From: Streptomyces tropicalis
GTDB taxonomy: Bacteria > Actinomycetota > Actinomycetes > Streptomycetales > Streptomycetaceae
DNA: 64,000 nucleotides
NCBI RefSeq assembly: GCF_029269835.1
Contig: NZ_JARJBB010000009.1
Span: forward strand, 124,001 to 188,000
Reading direction: 5' to 3'
Each line of letters starts with the position of its first letter. The stretch's first letter is position 1. The notes under the pieces are model-generated. The model ran no database searches, was not told the DNA's origin, and was given only the letters and a program-made list of their open reading frames with translations. The position numbers were made by a program, and so were the translations under genes. Shown here piece after piece: positions 39,571-48,798 of this stretch.

Positions 39571-40848
39571 TCATCGGCCGGTGCCTCCGTAGACGACGGC
39601 CTCGTCGGTGTCGGAGTCCAGGCCGAAGGCGGTGTGCACGGCGCGGACGGCCTCCGCCACGTCGTCCTTGCGGGTGACGACCGAGATGCGGATCTCGGAC
39701 GTCGAGATCAGCTCGATGTTCACGCCCGCGTCGGACAGCGCGGTGAAGAAGTCGGCCGTGACGCCCGGGTTGGTCTTCATCCCGGCGCCGACCAGGGAGA
39801 TCTTGCCGATCTGGTCGTCGTAGCGCAGGGAGTCGAAGCCGATGCCGCCGCGGTTCCTCTCCAGGGCGTCGATGGCCTTGCGGCCCTCGGTCTTGGGCAG
39901 CGTGAAGGAGATGTCCGTCAGGCCCGTGGACGCCGCGGAGACGTTCTGCACGACCATGTCGATGTTGATCTCGGCGTCGGCGATGGCGCGGAAGATCGCG
40001 GCGGCCTCACCCGGCTTGTCCGGCACGCCGACGACCGTGATCTTGGCCTCGGAGGTGTCGTGCGCGACACCGGAGATGATGGCCTGCTCCACCTTCTTGT
40101 CCCCTTGCTCGATCGGCTTGCTGCTGACCCACGTCCCCTGCAGTCCGCTGAAGGACGAGCGGACGTGGATCGGGATGTTGTAACGGCGCGCGTACTCCAC
40201 ACAGCGGTGGAGCAGCACCTTGGAGCCGGACGCGGCCAGCTCCAGCATGTCCTCGAAGGAGATCCAGTCGATCTTCCGGGCCTTCTTCACCACACGCGGG
40301 TCGGCGGTGAACACGCCGTCGACGTCGGTGTAGATCTCGCAGACCTCGGCGTCGAGGGCGGCCGCGAGCGCGACGGCGGTCGTGTCGGAGCCGCCGCGGC
40401 CCAGCGTGGTGATGTCCTTCTTGTCCGCACTGACGCCCTGGAAACCGGCGACGATGGCGATGTTGCCCTGGTCGATGGACTCGCGGATGCGGCCCGGCGT
40501 GACGTCGATGATCCGGGCCTTGTTGTGGACCGAGTCGGTGATGACACCTGCCTGGCTGCCGGTGAACGACTGGGCCTCGTGGCCCAGGTTCTTGATCGCC
40601 ATGGCCAGCAGTGCCATGGAGATCCGCTCTCCGGCGGTCAGCAGCATGTCGAACTCCCGGCCGGCAGGCATGGGAGAAACCTGCTCGGCGAGATCGATCA
40701 GCTCGTCCGTCGTGTCGCCCATCGCGGAAACGATGACAACCACCTGGTTGCCGTTCTTCTTCGCTTCCACGATTCGCTTGGCGACGCGCTTGATGCCCTC
40801 GGCATCGGCTACGGAGGAGCCTCCGTACTTCTGCACGACAAGGCCCAC
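39571..40848 (-). CDS. ask: Aspartate kinase
   Basis: A 425-residue kinase that phosphorylates aspartate to start the pathway. VVQKYGGSSVADAEGIKRVA is the catalytic N-terminus; GRGGSDTTAVALAAAL holds the substrate site; two C-terminal ACT domains (about 265-415), with LPKTEGRKAI and VTRKDDVAEAVRAVH, bind lysine/threonine for feedback. GTG at 40846-40848 with GAGGAG before it. In actinobacteria an internal start gives a beta subunit; a candidate could lie near the ACT part but is not assigned here. Operon with asd. Confidence 0.95.
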   Translation of the reverse strand: MGLVVQKYGGSSVADAEGIKRVAKRIVEAKKNGNQVVVIVSAMGDTTDELIDLAEQVSPMPAGREFDMLLTAGERISMALLAMAIKNLGHEAQSFTGSQAGVITDSVHNKARIIDVTPGRIRESIDQGNIAIVAGFQGVSADKKDITTLGRGGSDTTAVALAAALDAEVCEIYTDVDGVFTADPRVVKKARKIDWISFEDMLELAASGSKVLLHRCVEYARRYNIPIHVRSSFSGLQGTWVSSKPIEQGDKKVEQAIISGVAHDTSEAKITVVGVPDKPGEAAAIFRAIADAEINIDMVVQNVSAASTGLTDISFTLPKTEGRKAIDALERNRGGIGFDSLRYDDQIGKISLVGAGMKTNPGVTADFFTALSDAGVNIELISTSEIRISVVTRKDDVAEAVRAVHTAFGLDSDTDEAVVYGGTGR

Positions 40849-41372
40849 GTGCGCTCCTCGCTCAGTCCGTCTCGGTCGCACATACGCAGATGCAGTGCGG
40901 TCGGCTCAGTCTATCGAGCGTCCGAAATCCCCTTCTGCGATATCGCATGGTGAGATGTCCGGCGCTCCTTCTTCTCAGGACGGCTCATGCCCCGGCTGCG
41001 GGGCCGCACTCGGAACGTGCGCGGGGTCACAGCCCCGGGGCGGGATGCCGCGCGGGGGCGCGCCCACGGGCGTGTCCCGGCGCGCCCGGAGCCGGCGCGC
41101 GCCGGGGAAACCGGTCGGTCGGCCACGCGCCGGACCCCGCCCGCCGCGGGTTCCGGCCACTTCCCGTGGACGGCCCGTACGACCGGGTCCGGCCACGCGG
41201 AGCAGTCCCGGCACGTCCCCCCGCGGCCCCGCCGACCGACCGCTCAGCACGGCGTCTGCAACGGTCAGGGCCTTGGCCCGGGTGTCACCGCTCGTGCATG
41301 ATTGGCCGATCGCCCTCCCCCCAAGGGCCTGTTGACACGGTGACGACTGGCCGTTGCGGCCGGGAGGTTTCG
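40849..41372. promoter_or_regulatory. Divergent spacer of ask and the STAND gene
   Basis: 524 bp without a gene. A perfect 12-bp palindrome TGCGATATCGCA lies at 40936-40947 upstream of the ask side. TTGACA at 41332-41337 resembles a -35 box for the STAND gene; the -10 is unclear. GC-rich filler elsewhere. Confidence 0.5.
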
Positions 41373-44336
41373 ATGGCGATGCCCCAGCGCACCCACGTCG
41401 TCCTCGTCCACGGCCTCGGCTCGTCGGCGCAGATGTGGCAGCCCTTCCGGGACCTCCTGACCGCCGACCCGGAACTGGCCGGCCTGGTCGGTGTGCACGC
41501 CTTCGCCTACCGGTCCCCGCGTGTCCGATTACGGCCCGACCGCCGCATCGGCGACCTGGACGACATCGCGGACCGCCTGGGCACCTGGCTGCGCACCAAC
41601 TGCGCCGACGGCGCGCCGGTCGTCCTGGTCAGCCACAGCCAGGGCGGGCTGGTGATCCAGCGGTTCCTGGCCCGGACGCTGCAGCGCGCGCACGGGCGGC
41701 ACCTCGTGCACATCAAGCACGTCGTGATGTTCGCCTGCCCGCACAACGGCTCCGGCTTCCTCCTCTGGCTGCGCACCGCCCTCCTGCTGTGGAGGCACCC
41801 GCAGGAGCGCGAGCTGCGCCCGCTCCGCAGCAGAGCGCTCCTGGAGGCCCAGCAGGCCGTCCTGGAGAGGGTGGTGGGCGCGCGGCGGGCCTCCGACACC
41901 GAGTGCCCCGTCCCCCTGTCCGCGTTCGGCGGCGAGTCCGACAACGTGGTGCCGTCCTACACCGCCGTGAACCCGTACCGGGGCGGGGTGATCGAGGGCG
42001 ACCACTTCTCGATCGTGCGCCCCGCCGACCGGCGGTCCGAGTCGTACCGCGAACTGCGCAGGGTACTGCTCGACGTGACGGCGGACGCCTCCGCGAGCAG
42101 CGGGAGCGAGCCGGACGGCGCCTCGCGATCCGCCCCCTCCGCGCTCTCCGGCGCGCTGCCGCAGGGCGGCGCCTACGCACCGCCGTTCCAGCACGTCGTC
42201 CCGGCCCCCCGGCAGCCCCCCGACCAGGCCCGCGAGGAGGACGCGCCCTTCTCGGTCGACCTGCCGCACGCGGACGGCGTCCTCCACGGCGAGCGGCGCC
42301 GGAACATCGTCTCCACCATCGCCTCCGCCGAGTCGGGCGTGCACGTGCTCGCCGGGCCCGGCGGGAGCGGCAAGAGCAGGCTGGCCCTGGAGATCGCCGC
42401 CCGCGCCGACGCGGGGAACCGCAGGGTGTGGTGGATCCGGGTGAACCAGCTCAGCGCCTGCATGCGGCAGGTCGCCCGCGACCTCGGCATCCCCGACAGC
42501 CAGGCGGACGAGGCGTGGAAGGGCAACGGCAGCCAGACGGACCTGGTCTGGCGGGCGCTGAACCGGGCGGCCGAACCGTGGCTGATCGTCTTCGACAACG
42601 CGGACGACCCCGCACGGCTCGGGCCGCGGGGCGGCCAGGTCGAGGACGCGACCGGCTGGCTGCGGCCGCCGCGCGGCACCGCGGGGACGGTCGTGGTGAC
42701 CAGCAGGATCCGCGACGAGGACGTATGGGGCTCGTGGAGCCATGTCCACCGGGTACCGCTGCTGGACGCGTCCGACGGCGCCGCGCTGCTCCTCGACCGC
42801 GCGGGCACGGACGCCGGCACGGAGCAGGAGGCGCGCCTGCTCTCCGTCGACCTCGGCGGCCTCCCGCTGGCGCTGCGGACGGCGGCGACGTACGTCCGGT
42901 CGGTCCGTGCCAGCGGGGTGACGCTCGGCGCCGCCGACATCAAGGACTTCGCCAGTTACCGCACGGCGTGGGCCCGGCGCTTCGCCGCCCCCGCCGGCAC
43001 CCGGACCGGCGACGGCGGCGAGTCCCTGGGCCTGGAGAAGATCGTCGACAAGGTCTACGGCATCTCGCTGGGCCTGCTGGAGCGGCGCGAACTGCCCCAG
43101 GCGGCACCCCTGCTCAAGGCGTTCGCCTGCCTGAACATCGCCCCGATCCCCTACGGACGGCTCCTGGACGGCGCCGCCGTCACCGGCTCCCCGCTCTGGG
43201 CGGACTTCCCGCTGCACCGCCGCCGCGAAGTCATCATGGGCCTGCACGACCTGGAACTGGTCGAGGTGGACCAGCGCCGGAACATGCTCTCGCTGCACCC
43301 GGTCGTCCACGGGATCCTCCGCGACGACCCGGACGTCCGGCGGCGGCCCGGGGACTACTACGCGCTGAACGTGCGGATGCTGCTGGACGCGGTGCGCAGC
43401 CACAACCCCGACTATCCCGACGCGTGGCCCGTGTGGGCCACGGTGACCACCCACGCGATGGAGGTCGCCCGCGCGGTGCTCCGGCCCGACGGGCCGGTGA
43501 CCGACCGCCACGTACTCGGCCGGGCCGTCGAACTCGCCCGGCTGACCTGCCGCTACCTGCTGATCGCCGGGCACCTCGGCCCGGCCCGGAACCTGTTGTT
43601 CCCGATCATCGGCGACTGCGGCGCCTACGGCTTCGGCCACGACAGCCCCGAGATCCTCGGGCTGCGCCACGAGAAGGGCCGCATCCACCTCGAGGGCGGC
43701 GAGCTCCAGGCGGCCGAGGCCGAGCTGCGCCTGGTGGTGGAGCACCGCACCGGGCTGTTCGCCGACCGGCACCCCGACACGCTGGCCAGCCGGCACAAGC
43801 TCGCCCGGGCCATCCTGGAGCAGAGCGAGAAGCGGGCGCCGGAGGCCGAGGACATCCTGCGGTCGGTCGTCGCGGACGAGAAGTGGGTCCGCGGGGAGGA
43901 GCACGCCGACACCATGGTGGTGCGGCACACCCTGGCACGGGCGATCCTGAGCCAGGGCCGGGCCGCCGACGCCGAGGGCCACCTGCGCCGGATCCTGGCC
44001 GTCCGGCTCCGGCTCCGGCGCTGGCCCGCGGCCACGCCGGAGACGCTGCACGTGCGCGAGACGCTGGCCCGCAGCCTGCTGGAGCAGGAGAAGGTGTCCG
44101 AGGCCGTCGCCCTGATCGAGGAGGCCCGGCAGGACGCCGCGCAGCCGGACGACTCGCACCCGGTGATGCGGCTGCGGTACTGCGGCGCCTACGCGCACCT
44201 GCTCCAGGGACAGGTCGAGCTGGCCACCGGGGCGCTCGGCGCCCTTCTGGACGACCAGAGCCGGGTCCTCGGCGCCTCGCACCCGGAGGCGCGGCTCACC
44301 CAGGACCTCCTGGAGCGGGTCCGCAACTCCCTCTGA
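41373..44336 (+). CDS. STAND NTPase: alpha/beta-hydrolase + NB-ARC + TPR
   Basis: A 987-residue NLR-like protein. The N-terminal hydrolase (1-225) has VVLVHGLGSS, Ser89 in VSHSQGGLV, Asp190 in GGESDNVVP and His211 in GDHFSIV, a complete triad. The NB-ARC domain has Walker A LAGPGGSGKSRLAL (326-339), Walker B WLIVFDNADD (403-412), TVVVTSR (437-443) and GGLPLAL (493-499). The C-terminus (about 700-985) is TPR-rich. Bacterial STAND proteins sense phage proteins and trigger an effector; here a lipase/esterase-like effector is expected. ATG at 41373 with GGGAGG upstream. Not in a recognised system with neighbours. Confidence 0.88.
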   Translation: MAMPQRTHVVLVHGLGSSAQMWQPFRDLLTADPELAGLVGVHAFAYRSPRVRLRPDRRIGDLDDIADRLGTWLRTNCADGAPVVLVSHSQGGLVIQRFLARTLQRAHGRHLVHIKHVVMFACPHNGSGFLLWLRTALLLWRHPQERELRPLRSRALLEAQQAVLERVVGARRASDTECPVPLSAFGGESDNVVPSYTAVNPYRGGVIEGDHFSIVRPADRRSESYRELRRVLLDVTADASASSGSEPDGASRSAPSALSGALPQGGAYAPPFQHVVPAPRQPPDQAREEDAPFSVDLPHADGVLHGERRRNIVSTIASAESGVHVLAGPGGSGKSRLALEIAARADAGNRRVWWIRVNQLSACMRQVARDLGIPDSQADEAWKGNGSQTDLVWRALNRAAEPWLIVFDNADDPARLGPRGGQVEDATGWLRPPRGTAGTVVVTSRIRDEDVWGSWSHVHRVPLLDASDGAALLLDRAGTDAGTEQEARLLSVDLGGLPLALRTAATYVRSVRASGVTLGAADIKDFASYRTAWARRFAAPAGTRTGDGGESLGLEKIVDKVYGISLGLLERRELPQAAPLLKAFACLNIAPIPYGRLLDGAAVTGSPLWADFPLHRRREVIMGLHDLELVEVDQRRNMLSLHPVVHGILRDDPDVRRRPGDYYALNVRMLLDAVRSHNPDYPDAWPVWATVTTHAMEVARAVLRPDGPVTDRHVLGRAVELARLTCRYLLIAGHLGPARNLLFPIIGDCGAYGFGHDSPEILGLRHEKGRIHLEGGELQAAEAELRLVVEHRTGLFADRHPDTLASRHKLARAILEQSEKRAPEAEDILRSVVADEKWVRGEEHADTMVVRHTLARAILSQGRAADAEGHLRRILAVRLRLRRWPAATPETLHVRETLARSLLEQEKVSEAVALIEEARQDAAQPDDSHPVMRLRYCGAYAHLLQGQVELATGALGALLDDQSRVLGASHPEARLTQDLLERVRNSL

Positions 44337-44481
44337 GCCGGATCCGGTTGTTGCACCGAGTTGGCAAAAACATCGCCCGAACGGGGTCTTGCGGCCTAGC
44401 ATCGGCAGCCGTCACTCTCTGAATGCCGACCGTAACCGCGTCGCGACGCTCGATGAACTGCCGCACACTTGGGGGGCTGGT

Positions 44482-44691
44482 GTGAATCCATTCGCCGAGA
44501 GGGAGAAGCCCGAGCGCGACAGCGCCTTACCGAAGGCCACGGAGCCGGCACGCTCCGAACACGGCGGCGATTCCTCACGGCGCGAGATCGCGCGGCAGAT
44601 CGCCCTCGAGGGCCTGCGCGCCGACCGCCATGTGCTGGAGACGAGCGCGGCGACCGCGTACCGCGACTTCAGCTACGCCCATCCGGCCTGA
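44482..44691 (+). CDS. Small peptide gene before a 2OG oxygenase
   Basis: A 69-residue hydrophilic peptide from GTG 44482 (GGGGGG upstream): NPFAEREKPERDSALPKATE, a middle helix-prone segment REIARQIALEGLRADRH, and the C-terminal end ETSAATAYRDFSYAHPA. No known domain. The gene ends 58 bp before the oxygenase on the same strand, so co-transcription is likely. A leader-core layout, with a conserved-looking aromatic/Pro C-terminus, would fit a modified-peptide precursor. Function is not established; an ordinary small protein is possible. Confidence 0.55.
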   Translation: MNPFAEREKPERDSALPKATEPARSEHGGDSSRREIARQIALEGLRADRHVLETSAATAYRDFSYAHPA

Positions 44692-44749
44692 CGATCGCAC
44701 CGGTCCACGCCCGACAACCACGCCGATCCGCGAGGGACGGGATGCCCGC

Positions 44750-45577
44750 ATGCGCCTTTCCGACTTATCGGCCCCGGCTGCCGCCGCACCGCACGACCCG
44801 CACTTCTCCGTCGTCACCGGACCGGCCTTCACCCGGCAGCACATCGCCGACCTCGCGGCCGGACGCTGCGCCGCCGTCGCGGTCCCCGACGTGCTGCCCG
44901 CCGCCGACTGCGCCCGGATCCTGCACGCCCTGGAGGCGGCCCCCTTCGAGACGTACGGCAGGCAGCGCGTCCGGCCCCCGGTGATGCGGTTCGGCGTGGG
45001 CGTCAGCGACCACCGGCGCGGCGGCACGGTCGCCGACAGCTACTGGCCCGCCGCCGAGGCGGCCGGCCGGGCCTGGCAGGGCCTCGGACTGCCCTACGAC
45101 CCCTTCGCGCGCTGCCGCGAGGCGCTGGGGAGGGACTGGCCCGGCGCGGTGGAGGTCGGCCGCCGGGGCGGCCGCACCCTCGCCCCCGGTGTGGCCCGCG
45201 AGCCGAACGACGGCTTCCAGGTGCACTTCGACGAGGCCCAGCGGGAGTTCCGGGGCGACCTCCTGGACGTGCCGCTCGTCGCGCAGTTCGCGTTCAACCT
45301 GTACCTGAGCGTCCCCGAGCGCGGCGGCGAGACGGTCATCTGGCGGCACCGCTGGCACCCCTCCGACGAGAGCCGCCGCCTCCCGGACTCCTACGGCTAC
45401 GCCGAGGACGTGGTCGGGGACGCCGAATCGGTCGCGATCACCCCGGCGGTGGGCGAGGCGCTGCTGCTCGACCCGAGGAACTTCCACGCGGTACGGCCCA
45501 GTTCGGGGTCCCGGCGGATCGCGCTGGGGTTCTCCATGGGGCTGGGCATCACCGGGGACCTGCTGACCTGGGGCTGA
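44750..45577 (+). CDS. 2-oxoglutarate/Fe(II)-dependent oxygenase
   Basis: A 275-residue oxygenase. The iron site appears as FQVHFDEA (His-x-Asp) and FHAVRPSSGSRRIALGFS (distal His plus the Arg that holds 2-oxoglutarate). The jelly-roll core includes FNLYLSVPERGGETVIWRH. It should hydroxylate a substrate, possibly the small peptide encoded upstream. ATG at 44750 is the likely start; GAGGGACGGG lies before it at long spacing. Several ATGs upstream in frame are less supported. Confidence 0.82.
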   Translation: MRLSDLSAPAAAAPHDPHFSVVTGPAFTRQHIADLAAGRCAAVAVPDVLPAADCARILHALEAAPFETYGRQRVRPPVMRFGVGVSDHRRGGTVADSYWPAAEAAGRAWQGLGLPYDPFARCREALGRDWPGAVEVGRRGGRTLAPGVAREPNDGFQVHFDEAQREFRGDLLDVPLVAQFAFNLYLSVPERGGETVIWRHRWHPSDESRRLPDSYGYAEDVVGDAESVAITPAVGEALLLDPRNFHAVRPSSGSRRIALGFSMGLGITGDLLTWG

Positions 45578-45612
45578 CCCCGGCCGGCCAACCCGGCCCG
45601 CACGCACGGGCT

Positions 45613-45642
45613 TTGACTCTCCGTATCGCGCGCCGCTACGCT
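45613..45642 (+). promoter_or_regulatory. Leaderless promoter of the PhzF-like gene
   Basis: TTGACT (45613-45618), 18-bp spacer, TACGCT (45637-45642). The ATG follows 6 bp after the -10, so the mRNA would start at or next to the start codon. Confidence 0.65.
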
Positions 45643-45648
45643 CCGCCG

Positions 45649-46485
45649 ATGGAGGTTCTGGAGTACGTGGCCTTCGCCACCAGCCCCGCCGGAGGCAATC
45701 CCGCGGGTGTCGTACTGGACGCGACCGGACTCGACGACGCCGCGATGCTGGCGACGGCGGCGGCGGTCGGCCACTCGGAGACGGCGTTCGTGCTGCCGTC
45801 CGACGACGGCGCCCTGGACATCCGGTATTTCAGCCCGCTCGCCGAGGTCCCCTTCTGCGGTCACGCGACCATCGCCACCGCGGTGGCGTACGCGCACCGG
45901 CACGGCCCCGGCCGGCTCCTGCTGCGCACCCGGGCCGGGGACGTCCCCGTCGTCACCTCGGCGGCCGCCGACGGCTCGGTGGTGGCCACCCTGGTCAGCG
46001 TCCCGCCGAGGACGGCCCCGATCGCCGAGGACGACCTGGCGGAACTGCTGGAGGCGCTGCGCTGGCCGGCCGGCGACCTGGACCCGGCGCTGCCGCCCCG
46101 GGCGGCCTACGCGGGCGCCTGGCACCCGGTGGTCGCCGCGGCCGACCGCGGCCGGCTGGCCCGGCTGGACTACGACATGCCCGCCCTCGCCCGGCTCATG
46201 CAGCGCCGGGACTGGGCCACCGTCGACCTCGTCTGGCGGGAGTCTCCGACCGTCTTCCACGCCCGCAACCCCTTCCCGCCGGGCGGGGTGGTCGAGGATC
46301 CGGCCACCGGGGCGGCCGCCGCCGCACTGGGCGGGTACCTGCGGGAGACGGGCCTGGTGGCCGCCCCCGCGACGCTGACGGTGCACCAGGGCGAGGACAT
46401 GGGGCGGCCGAGCACCATCACGGTGACCGTGCCGCGGGAGCCCGGCAGCGGCATCGAGGTCACGGGCACCGCCACCCCGATGTAG
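45649..46485 (+). CDS. PhzF-family isomerase-like protein
   Basis: A 278-residue protein of the PhzF/diaminopimelate-epimerase fold. Seen: VLEYVAFATSPAGGNPAGVV, VGHSETAFVLPS with the general-acid Glu, RYFSPLAEVPFCGHATIATA, NPFPPGGVVEDPATGAAAAALGGYL. Family members isomerise small metabolites or have no known substrate. No phenazine genes are near. ATG at 45649 lies 6 nt after a -10 box, so the mRNA is probably leaderless. Confidence 0.9.
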   Translation: MEVLEYVAFATSPAGGNPAGVVLDATGLDDAAMLATAAAVGHSETAFVLPSDDGALDIRYFSPLAEVPFCGHATIATAVAYAHRHGPGRLLLRTRAGDVPVVTSAAADGSVVATLVSVPPRTAPIAEDDLAELLEALRWPAGDLDPALPPRAAYAGAWHPVVAAADRGRLARLDYDMPALARLMQRRDWATVDLVWRESPTVFHARNPFPPGGVVEDPATGAAAAALGGYLRETGLVAAPATLTVHQGEDMGRPSTITVTVPREPGSGIEVTGTATPM

Positions 46486-46548
46486 AGGGGCGGGGGTGCG
46501 GCCGGGCACGGCGGACGCACCCGGCCGGACCGGGCCGCCCGGTGCGGG

Positions 46549-47013
46549 TCAGTCCCCGACCGCGAAGACGACCTCGATCTCCACCGGGACGTCCAGCGGG
46601 AGGCGGGCGACCCCGACCGTGCTGCGGACATGACGGCCCGCCGCGCCGAAGACCGCGAGGAAGAGGTCGCCGGCGCCGTCCACCACGGCATGCTGACCGA
46701 GGAACCCCTCGGCGCAGGACACGTAGCCGACCACCTTCAGCACCCGGGTGACGGGCTCCGGGGCCGCCGCGAGGTCCGCGGCGGCGAGGGCGGCCAGCGC
46801 GCACCGGCGGCTGAGTCCGTACGCCTCCTCGGCGGTCACCGACTCCCCGACCCTGCCGGTGGCCAGCAGCCGGCCGCCGGCCGCCATCGGGATCTGGCCG
46901 GACACGTACACCTGGCTGCCGCTGCGCACCGCGGGCGCGTAGACGCCCCTGGGCGGGCTCACGCCGGGCAGGGAGAGCCCCAACTCCCGCAGGCGCGCAC
47001 GGATGTCGAGCAT
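46549..47013 (-). CDS. RidA-family protein
   Basis: A 154-residue protein of the RidA/YjgF family: GVYAPAVRSGSQVYVSGQIPM, then VTRVLKVVGYVSCAEGF and STVGVARLPLDVPVEIEVVFAV. Canonical RidA deaminates enamine/imine intermediates and has an Arg in its active site (usually R105 in the pattern ...RxxxxV); here RSTVGV carries it. Slightly longer than classic RidA. Convergent with the PhzF gene; 51 bp after DUF5063 in the same direction. The real substrate is unknown. Confidence 0.9.
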   Translation of the reverse strand: MLDIRARLRELGLSLPGVSPPRGVYAPAVRSGSQVYVSGQIPMAAGGRLLATGRVGESVTAEEAYGLSRRCALAALAAADLAAAPEPVTRVLKVVGYVSCAEGFLGQHAVVDGAGDLFLAVFGAAGRHVRSTVGVARLPLDVPVEIEVVFAVGD

Positions 47014-47064
47014 CCGCCGATGCTACCGTCCGCTTACGGGCGGACGCCAGGAGTGAGGGCGGTG

Positions 47065-47724
47065 CTACTTGCGGGCGCGCAGGCCGAGCGGGTCCGCGAT
47101 CTCCCGCACCATCACCCGTCCCGCCTCGACCTCCAGCGCCTCGTCGCCGACGCCCTGGTCGGTGTCCAGGCCGTCCAGCTCCTCCAGGGGCTGGTTCAGC
47201 CGGACGTGGGCCACCAGGGACTGCAGGGCGCGCAGGGCGGCGGAGGCGGTGGAGCCCCAGTTGGAGAAGTACGAGAACTGCCACCACCACAGGGCCTCGG
47301 TGGTGCGGCCGGCCCGGTAGTGGGACATGCCGTGGCGCAGGTCGGTGACGACGTCGGCCAGGTCGTCGGAGATCCGCGCGGGCACCGGCGCCCGGCGGGG
47401 CTCGTAGGGGTCGAAGACCTCGGAGTAGACGTCGATCGGCTCCAGCAGACGGGCGAGGTTCTCGCGCATCACGTCCACGTCCTGCTCCGGACCGGAGTCG
47501 GGCTCGTAGCGCTCGTCGGGGACGATGTCCTCGTGGGCGCCGAGCCGGCCGCCGGCCAGCAGCAGCTGCGAGATCTCCAGGAGGAGGAAGGGCACCGCCG
47601 AGTCCGGCTCGTCGCCCTTCGCGACCTCCGTGACCGCGACCAGGAAACTCTCGATCTGGTCCGCGATCTGGACCGCGAAGTCGTCGGGGTTCTGGCTGGT
47701 CGCGTGCAGCGTCGCGTCAGACAT
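47065..47724 (-). CDS. DUF5063 protein
   Basis: A 219-residue soluble helical protein. SDATLHATSQNPDDFAVQIA, LLLEISQLLLAGGRLGA, and the Trp-rich ALWWWQFSYFSNWGSTASAALRAL segment identify DUF5063, usually the last gene of the ybaB-recR operon in Streptomyces. Function unknown. ATG at 47722-47724 overlaps the recR stop by 8 bp. Co-transcribed with recR; a link with recombination is inferred only from position. Confidence 0.87.
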   Translation of the reverse strand: MSDATLHATSQNPDDFAVQIADQIESFLVAVTEVAKGDEPDSAVPFLLLEISQLLLAGGRLGAHEDIVPDERYEPDSGPEQDVDVMRENLARLLEPIDVYSEVFDPYEPRRAPVPARISDDLADVVTDLRHGMSHYRAGRTTEALWWWQFSYFSNWGSTASAALRALQSLVAHVRLNQPLEELDGLDTDQGVGDEALEVEAGRVMVREIADPLGLRARK

Positions 47725-48316
47725 CTAGGAGTCGTCTCCCCTCGAAGGCGCGGCCGAGGGTGACCTCGTCCGCGTATTCCAGGTCGCCACCCACCGGGAG
47801 GCCGCTGGCCAGGCGTGTGACCTTCAGGCCCATCGGCTTGATCATGCGGGCGAGGTACGTGGCCGTAGCCTCGCCCTCCAGATTGGGGTCCGTGGCCAGG
47901 ATCAGCTCGGTGACGGTGCCGTCCGCGAGCCGGGCCAGCAGCTCCCTGATGCGCAGGTCGTCCGGACCGACGCCCTCGATGGGGCTGATCGCGCCGCCGA
48001 GGACGTGGTAGCGCCCGCGGAACTCACGCGTGCGCTCGACGGCGACGACGTCCTTGGGCTCCTCGACGACGCAGATGACGGCGGGGTCGCGGCGGGCGTC
48101 GCGGCAGATGCCGCACAGCTCCTCCTGCGCCACGTTGCCGCAGGTCGCGCAGAAGCGGACCTTCGCCTTCACCTCGAGCAGGGCCTGCGCGAGGCGCCGT
48201 ACGTCCGCCGGCTCCGCCTGCAGGACGTGGAAGGCGATCCGCTGGGCGCTCTTGGGACCGACGCCGGGCAGCCGCCCCAGCTCGTCGATGAGGTCCTGGA
48301 CCACGCCTTCGTACAA
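47717..48316 (-). CDS. recR: Recombination mediator RecR
   Basis: A 199-residue protein that helps RecFOR load RecA at gaps. Helix-hairpin-helix LIDELGRLPGVGPKSAQRIAF; zinc finger CATC ... CGIC (about 57-72); Toprim domain beginning VICVVEEPKDVVAVE, with ILATDPNLEGEATATYLAR; C-terminal LASGLPVGGDLEYADEVTL. Length matches the family. ATG at 48314-48316. It lies 140 bp after ybaB on the same strand. Confidence 0.97.
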   Translation of the reverse strand: MYEGVVQDLIDELGRLPGVGPKSAQRIAFHVLQAEPADVRRLAQALLEVKAKVRFCATCGNVAQEELCGICRDARRDPAVICVVEEPKDVVAVERTREFRGRYHVLGGAISPIEGVGPDDLRIRELLARLADGTVTELILATDPNLEGEATATYLARMIKPMGLKVTRLASGLPVGGDLEYADEVTLGRAFEGRRLLDV

Positions 48317-48456
48317 CGGGGAAGCCTTCCTCGATCCGGGTGCGGGCGGACGGGGCCGCGCGCACTGTCAGTACGTACCGTAGTCGGCGACCGGCTTCCC
48401 GAGGAAGGCGGTCCGAAGGGGCGCGTGGGGTGAACGCCGGACGTGCGGGGCGAACG

Positions 48457-48798
48457 TCAGATCGGCAGTCCCGGAATGCCCCCGCCGCCGAGCCCCTGGG
48501 CCAGCGGGCCGAGCTTCTGCTGCTGGAGGGCCTGGGCGTTGGCGTTGGCCGCCTGGACGGCCGCGACGACCAGGTCGGCGAGCGTGTCGGTGTCCTCCGG
48601 GTCCACCGCCTTCGGGTCGATCCGCAGGGCGCGCAGCTCGCCCGAGCCGGTGACGGTGGCCTGCACCAGACCGCCGCCCGACTGGCCCTCGACCTCGGTC
48701 TGCGCCAGCTCCTCCTGCGCCCGCTGCAGGTCCTGCTGCATCTTCTGGGCCTGCTGGAGCAGCTGCTGCATGTTGGGCTGGCCACCACCGGGAATCAC
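48457..48798 (-). CDS. ybaB: YbaB/EbfC nucleoid-associated protein
   Basis: A 113-residue DNA-binding dimer. IPGGGQPNMQQLLQQAQKMQ followed by AQEELAQTEVEGQSGGGLV and the core VTGSGELRALRIDPKAV identify it. The C-terminal tail (LGGGGIPGLPI) is flexible. GTG at 48796-48798 with AGGAG 7 nt upstream is better than any upstream start. First gene of ybaB-recR-DUF5063. A 298-bp spacer with no gene separates it from the divergent SLATT gene. Confidence 0.93.
   Translation of the reverse strand: MIPGGGQPNMQQLLQQAQKMQQDLQRAQEELAQTEVEGQSGGGLVQATVTGSGELRALRIDPKAVDPEDTDTLADLVVAAVQAANANAQALQQQKLGPLAQGLGGGGIPGLPI

Noticed and set aside
41332..41366. Complete promoter of the STAND gene
   Set aside because: TTGACA is a good -35 but no acceptable -10 follows at 16-19 bp.
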